DNA from: Chloroflexota bacterium
GTDB lineage: Bacteria; Chloroflexota; UBA6077
DNA length: 11,282 nt
Assembly (NCBI GenBank): GCA_021786215.1
Contig: JAJYNT010000137.1
Location: forward strand, 1 to 11,282
Reading direction: 5' to 3'
Shown here: positions 7,705 to 11,282 of the stretch, in pieces
Layout: the number at the start of each line of letters is the position of its first letter
Position numbering within the stretch: position 1 is the first letter of the stretch
Notes under the pieces: generated by a model
What the model was told of the DNA's origin: nothing
Database searches by the model: none
The model's input: only the letters and a program-made list of their open reading frames with translations
Position numbers and translations under genes: made by a program

Positions 7705-8922
7705 TTGGGCTCCGTCAATCCCCTCAGACCCCGCATCGGCCTTGCGCTGGTCGCCATCCCTCTCACCTTCTGGATAGTGTATGCCAGGTATACCGAGCGA
7801 GTAACGCGCACCACCTTCGGGCTGCTCTCGGTAGGCATCACGTCTGTCCTGCTACTGGGTGTGGGCATGAGTGTGACCGCACGCCAACCGGGACTCGACA
7901 GGCCACCGGCAACGGCTGTCTTCCTTTCTCAGGACAGATCCCTGTTCAGGGTCATGTCCTACAAGCCGAGCCTGGCCATGAATCTCATTCTCACACTGCT
8001 GGCAGGCGGGGATCCGAACAAAGTGGACGAGGAGGGTCCAACCCAACTCAACTTCCGGTACCGCTACATGGCAGAGGTCTTGTCGCCCAATTTCGCCACC
8101 CAATATGGACTTCAGTCCATTGATGGATATGAGGTGCTCCAGTCGACCCGACAAGCTATTGCCCTGTCCTATATGGGGAGCAGTTCCGCGGAGACCTATG
8201 GCCTAATCGATGCCGACGGGTCACCCGAGGGAAAAGAACTGCAGGGAAAACTCGCCGACATCCAGCTGCGTAACCTGCTCGATCACCTGCCCGTGCTGAG
8301 AGCCTTCAACGTGAAGTACGTGCTGACAAACCTCGAGCTGTGGCAACATTCGGATGAACTGAGACTAGCCTTCACCAGCCCCATAGCCATGCTGGACCCG
8401 CGGACCGAGACGGCAGTACACGTGTACGAGGTACTGAGGACCCTACCTCGAGTCTATCTGGTCTCCAAGGCCACCGTTATGGACGATAACGTCGCGGCAC
8501 TCGACACTATACTGGCAGAAAGGGTGAACCCCGCCGATACCGTGCTTCTGGAGAACTACCCATCTACCTCACCGATAGGGCCAAGGCTGGACCAGGCAAG
8601 GTCTTCAGATCGGATCGTCTCTTATGGGAATACAGAGATCGAACTAGAGGTCGATACCAACGGCAGCGGCTTTCTGGTGATAAACGATGCCTATTACCCC
8701 GGATGGACTGCCCAGGTTGACGGAGCGCAGGTCCCCACCTACGTGGCCAACGGTTGGGTTAGAGCCATACCTATCGATACCGCGGGCAATCACTCCGTGC
8801 GCTTGAGCTACGAACCGCTCCTGCTGAGAGAGGGTCTCTGGATCACCGCCACGTCGCTCGCCTTATGCGCCGCCGCAGTGTGGGCCTTCGCCCGATACCG
8901 CAGGAACGGCCTTCAGTCGTAG
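7705..8922 (+). CDS. YfhO-family membrane protein, C-terminal part (N-terminally truncated)
   Basis: A 405-codon frame matching the C-terminal half of YfhO-family proteins, large (about 700-900 residue) membrane proteins implicated in glycosylation of surface polymers such as lipoteichoic acid. Two helices (about residues 10-27 and 37-57) are followed by the large extracytoplasmic domain with family marks FLSQDRSLFRV (73-83), SPNFATQYGL and IDGYEVL (127-145), NVKYVLTN (202-209), PRVYLV (248-253), GFLVINDAYYPGWTAQVDG (322-340), VANGWVRAI (347-355) and GNHSVRLSYEP (361-371). A final helix lies at 377-396. The usual ten or so N-terminal helices are missing. TTG 7705 is the first start-like codon; the frame is open back to 7648, just after a TAG at 7645, overlapping the end of the upstream GT-C fragment. 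No good ribosome site precedes it. Probably a remnant of a deletion or fusion. Confidence 0.68.
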   Translation: MGSVNPLRPRIGLALVAIPLTFWIVYARYTERVTRTTFGLLSVGITSVLLLGVGMSVTARQPGLDRPPATAVFLSQDRSLFRVMSYKPSLAMNLILTLLAGGDPNKVDEEGPTQLNFRYRYMAEVLSPNFATQYGLQSIDGYEVLQSTRQAIALSYMGSSSAETYGLIDADGSPEGKELQGKLADIQLRNLLDHLPVLRAFNVKYVLTNLELWQHSDELRLAFTSPIAMLDPRTETAVHVYEVLRTLPRVYLVSKATVMDDNVAALDTILAERVNPADTVLLENYPSTSPIGPRLDQARSSDRIVSYGNTEIELEVDTNGSGFLVINDAYYPGWTAQVDGAQVPTYVANGWVRAIPIDTAGNHSVRLSYEPLLLREGLWITATSLALCAAAVWAFARYRRNGLQS

Positions 8923-8963
8923 CCGGGCTGGCATTGGTGAGAGTGTTTGCTCCGCAGTTCAAT

Positions 8964-8992
8964 TTGTGACCCACGACCTGCCCCCCTATAAT
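8964..8992 (+). promoter_or_regulatory. Sigma-70-type promoter for the GT2 gene
   Basis: TTGTGA (8964-8969, 4/6 to TTGACA) and a perfect TATAAT (8987-8992) are separated by exactly 17 nt in the spacer between the YfhO remnant and the GT2 gene. Transcription would begin near 8999, giving a leader of about 115 nt before TTG 9114. This suggests that the GT2 gene is transcribed independently of the genes upstream. Confidence 0.65.
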
Positions 8993-9113
8993 ATCCGTGC
9001 CCGCTGGCTTGCGGATTCCCTGTTGGCCGGTGGCCGGATCAACTCATGATCGCGAACCTCCAGCTGTGGTGGACGCCTTTGTCTAGCCATAACCTGTAGC
9101 GACCTGGAGCAAG

Positions 9114-10529
9114 TTGACCAGCTCTCCACAAACGCCCAAACTCACCAGCATAGTCATCGTCACCTACAACCGGCTGGAGCAGACCGGGCGGTGTCTGGAT
9201 AGCATTGTCTCCAACACCCCCGAGCCCCACCAGTTGATCTTCGTGGACAACGCCTCCACGGACGATACCATCGCCTACCTGCGGGAGCGTTTCGGGGCGG
9301 ACTCGGTCATCGCCAACGACAATAACGAGGGCTTCCTGCGTGCCGCCAACCGTGGAATAGCGACCGCCACCGGTGATTACGTCCTGCTGCTCAACAACGA
9401 TACCACCGTCACACCCGGCTGGCTGTCGGCATTGATTGATGCTGCGGAGCGAGCGGCCGACGTGGGGATCGCGGGTGGCAAGATCGTGGGGCCCGACGGG
9501 CGAATCCAGGTGGCGGGAGCCTACATGGCCTTCGACGGATCGGCCCGCATGATAGGGGACAGGATGGAAGTGGACGATCCCAGTCTCTCGGAAGAGCGGG
9601 AGGTGTGCTACGTCGGCGGCCACTGCATGCTGATCAAGAGGGCCGTCCTGGAAGCCGTTGGCCCACTCGATGAGTCCTACGGGTTTGGCTACCACGAGGA
9701 CACCGACTACTGCTACCGGGCCCGGGCGGCGGGTTTCCGGGTGGTCTACACCCCCGACTGCCTGGTCCACCACCAGCTGTTCGGCACGCCCCTCCCGGAG
9801 CGGCAGAGGATCATCGCCGAGAACCAGCGGCGCTTTCTCGAGAAGTGGCACGACCAGCTCTTCCTACGGCGCTTCGTGCGGCCGCGGGTGGAGTTCCGCG
9901 CTGACCAGCGTGAACTACCCGTCGGGTCGGGCTGGTTCGCCGCCGAGACCGACTACACCTGCACCGGAAAAGAGGCCTGGTGCTACCTCGAGCCGCCTCG
10001 GGGAGAAGAAGCAGTCCTCGAACTGGTGGCTGCGGCCTCTCACCCCGATCTGGCCGAAAGACCCCTCCACCTGGAGGTCCGGGCAGCGGGGCAACTGGCC
10101 GGCCACGCCTTCTTCCGCACCCCTTGGGAGGTGAGACAACTCTTCTTCCCGGTGCCAAGGGTAAATAGCGGGCCCCTCCGCATCGATCTGCGAGTCGATA
10201 GAACCTGGCGTCCCGACGATCGGTTTCAGGACGGACGGGATCCTCGAGAGATCGGCATCGCCGTCCATCGGATGTCGGTGGGCAGGCTCTCCGAGGCTCG
10301 GGGGTGGGCTGCTGAAGGGGTGCCGGTAGAGGCCTCGCTCCAGCGCCTCCGGGACCATCTGGCCTATCTTGAGAAGGCCCTTGCCGACAAGGATGCCTTC
10401 TATGCCCGGGAGCTGGAGGGTAAGGAGCGGCTGATCGCCCAACTCCAGGGGAACCTGGAAAGGTATCACGCCACCCTTCCCTTCCGCCTCTACTTCGCTC
10501 TGAAGAGGCTGCTCGGCAAGAAACCGTAG
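9114..10529 (+). CDS. GT2 family glycosyltransferase with C-terminal beta domain and coiled coil
   Basis: A 471-residue, probably cytoplasmic, inverting GT-A fold enzyme of family GT2, closest by eye to rhamnosyltransferase-like (WbbL/RfbF type) proteins that build surface polysaccharide. Domain marks are SIVIVTYNR (12-20), the nucleotide-binding FVDNASTDDT (43-52), GFLRAANRG (73-81), LLLNNDTTVTPGWL (91-104, with NND as the metal-binding DxD equivalent), YVGGHCMLIKR (166-176) and YGFGYHEDTDYCYRARAAGF (189-208, with the likely catalytic ED pair at 195-196). The core ends near 255. Residues 260-390 form an added beta-rich domain with WRPDDR (365-370) and a terminal DPREIGIAVHRMSVG strip (376-390), seen attached to other surface-glycan enzymes. 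A coiled coil (about 405-450) and an amphipathic LPFRLYFALKRLLGKK tail follow. The TTG start is chosen because it is the only start-like codon after an in-frame TAA at 9090; GGAG lies 4 nt upstream. Sugar specificity is not determinable. Confidence 0.83.
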   Translation: MTSSPQTPKLTSIVIVTYNRLEQTGRCLDSIVSNTPEPHQLIFVDNASTDDTIAYLRERFGADSVIANDNNEGFLRAANRGIATATGDYVLLLNNDTTVTPGWLSALIDAAERAADVGIAGGKIVGPDGRIQVAGAYMAFDGSARMIGDRMEVDDPSLSEEREVCYVGGHCMLIKRAVLEAVGPLDESYGFGYHEDTDYCYRARAAGFRVVYTPDCLVHHQLFGTPLPERQRIIAENQRRFLEKWHDQLFLRRFVRPRVEFRADQRELPVGSGWFAAETDYTCTGKEAWCYLEPPRGEEAVLELVAAASHPDLAERPLHLEVRAAGQLAGHAFFRTPWEVRQLFFPVPRVNSGPLRIDLRVDRTWRPDDRFQDGRDPREIGIAVHRMSVGRLSEARGWAAEGVPVEASLQRLRDHLAYLEKALADKDAFYARELEGKERLIAQLQGNLERYHATLPFRLYFALKRLLGKKP

Positions 10530-10537
10530 GTCGCGGA

Positions 10538-10554
10538 CAGGAGCCGGGCTCCTG
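10538..10554 (+). terminator. Hairpin just after the GT2 gene, possible terminator
   Basis: CAGGAGC-CGG-GCTCCTG is a perfect inverted repeat with 7-bp arms and a 3-nt loop (8 bp with a 1-nt centre on paper), beginning 9 nt after the GT2 stop codon. The position suits transcription termination, but the sequence after it (CAGCTATTGATTG) lacks a proper T-run, so a canonical intrinsic terminator is not established. Confidence 0.4.
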
Positions 10555-10680
10555 CAGCTATTGATTGTAGGCAAGACGTCCCTTCCTGGACGATGTGGGG
10601 CAAGTCTGTGGGAGACACCCGCGGCAAGTGGATGCAGTTGTGGGCAAGCAGGTAGAAGTGATCACGTGGAGGTTACGCAG

Positions 10681-11282
10681 GTGACTGTGTCCACGGAAGG
10701 GCAACGAGACGGCACGCCGGAGATCATAACAACGACCTCCGCGCCATCGCTAGATGACCGCCATCGGCCCCTGCACACAGTTGCAGCCCTGTTGCTGCTG
10801 CTGTCTTTAGGGACACCGATCGGCGGCCAGTACATGCTGGTGTCCCGAAGGGATGGAACGGCAGCAGCTCTACTCTATGGTATCGGGCTTCTGGCGTTCG
10901 CTGCAGTCCTTCTTGTCCTATGGATAATGTCTCCAAATCGTCGGCCCTGGCGAATGGCGACTCCTCACTTCCTCCAGGCAGCGACACCCAGCCTGCTGAT
11001 CCGGCCCGCCATTGGAGGCCTGTCAGCGATCCTCCTCCTGGTTTCGTTGGCCACCATCAACACCGCATCGGCTCGTATCACCTTAGGAGCATGGGTCATG
11101 AGCATGCTGCTGGCACTGACGGCGGCAGTGCCCAGGGAGCTGTGGCCTATCCAGCCGCTTGTCCTCTGGAGGAAAGCGGTATCATCTGGGTGGCAGACTC
11201 GAGAGGTAGTGGTTGTCACCTGCATCGTTCTGGTCGGGGGCCTGTTGAGGCTGTACAACCTGGACGGCATCCCGAGCGGCAT
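10681..11282 (+). CDS. GT-C (GT39/PMT-like) glycosyltransferase, N-terminal part (cut by window end)
   Basis: An open frame runs from GTG 10681 off the right edge (200 full codons). The start is well supported: GGAGG at 10668-10672 with an 8-nt spacer. An in-frame GTG at 10666 would overlap that site. After a polar N-terminus of about 30 residues there are four helices (about 33-48, 60-82, 107-126 and 134-150). A fifth (174-189) runs into LRLYNLDGIPSG (189-200), the hallmark that in GT39/PMT-like proteins directly precedes the catalytic Asp-Glu loop, which would lie just outside the window. The product should be a membrane enzyme using lipid-linked sugars. It has the same layout of four leading helices before the core as the genes at 2778, 4766 and 6858. 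The spacer of about 150 nt after the GT2 gene holds a hairpin but no promoter that I could find. Confidence 0.75.
   Translation, partial: MTVSTEGQRDGTPEIITTTSAPSLDDRHRPLHTVAALLLLLSLGTPIGGQYMLVSRRDGTAAALLYGIGLLAFAAVLLVLWIMSPNRRPWRMATPHFLQAATPSLLIRPAIGGLSAILLLVSLATINTASARITLGAWVMSMLLALTAAVPRELWPIQPLVLWRKAVSSGWQTREVVVVTCIVLVGGLLRLYNLDGIPSG

Noticed and set aside
9039..9851. A 270-codon minus-strand frame opposite the GT2 gene
   Set aside because: The plus-strand GT2 frame carries all family motifs. The antisense frame is rich in Gly, Val and His-like shadow composition and has no recognisable domain.
1..11282. Search for a defence system, CRISPR array, insertion sequence or tRNA
   Set aside because: No transposase, nuclease, reverse transcriptase or repeat-spacer pattern was seen in any convincing frame, and no tRNA-like T-loop or cloverleaf was recognised in the spacers.

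Overview
This is an 11.3 kb piece of a GC-rich bacterial chromosome that uses GTG and TTG starts freely. At the left edge is the 3' end of gltX (glutamyl-tRNA synthetase). The rest is a surface-glycan locus full of large polytopic membrane proteins. The gltX C-terminus (LFGVLRV...GRTAAPPLFETMEVLGRER type) and the run of GT-C and YfhO membrane proteins are what I would expect from Chloroflexota (Dehalococcoidia or Anaerolineae-like). That placement is an inference from family resemblance, not a search result.

Layout: (1) 2-490 +, gltX tail. (2) 491-847, spacer between convergent genes with no supportable gene. (3) 848-2365 -, a PMT/GT39-like GT-C membrane glycosyltransferase. Its promoter lies inside the longer open frame, so I move the start from ATG 2575 to GTG 2365. 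(4) 2366-2777, a divergent intergenic region with promoters facing both ways. (5) 2778-4769 and 4766-6745 +, two tandem paralogous GT-C membrane proteins (A and B) overlapping by 4 bases. (6) 6858-7694 +, an N-terminal fragment of a further GT-C enzyme, abutting 7705-8922 +, the C-terminal part of a YfhO-family protein. Together they look like the product of a deletion or illegitimate fusion. (7) 8923-9113, an intergenic region with a good sigma-70-type promoter (TTGTGA, 17 nt, TATAAT). (8) 9114-10529 +, a rhamnosyltransferase-like GT2 enzyme with an extra C-terminal beta-rich domain and a coiled coil, followed by a hairpin. (9) 10681 to the right edge +, the N-terminal 200 residues of another GT-C enzyme, cut by the window just before its catalytic loop.

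Working together: the cytoplasmic GT2 enzyme probably uses nucleotide sugars. The GT-C proteins would use polyprenyl-phosphate sugars on the outer face of the membrane, so the locus plausibly builds or decorates a cell-surface polysaccharide, glycolipid or glycoprotein. No substrate can be read from the sequence. The most interesting features are an apparent N-terminal four-helix membrane module placed ahead of the GT-C core in four different genes, an Asn/Asp difference between paralogs A and B at the presumed catalytic position, and the truncated GT-C/YfhO junction. I found no RNA gene, CRISPR array, insertion sequence or known defence system.
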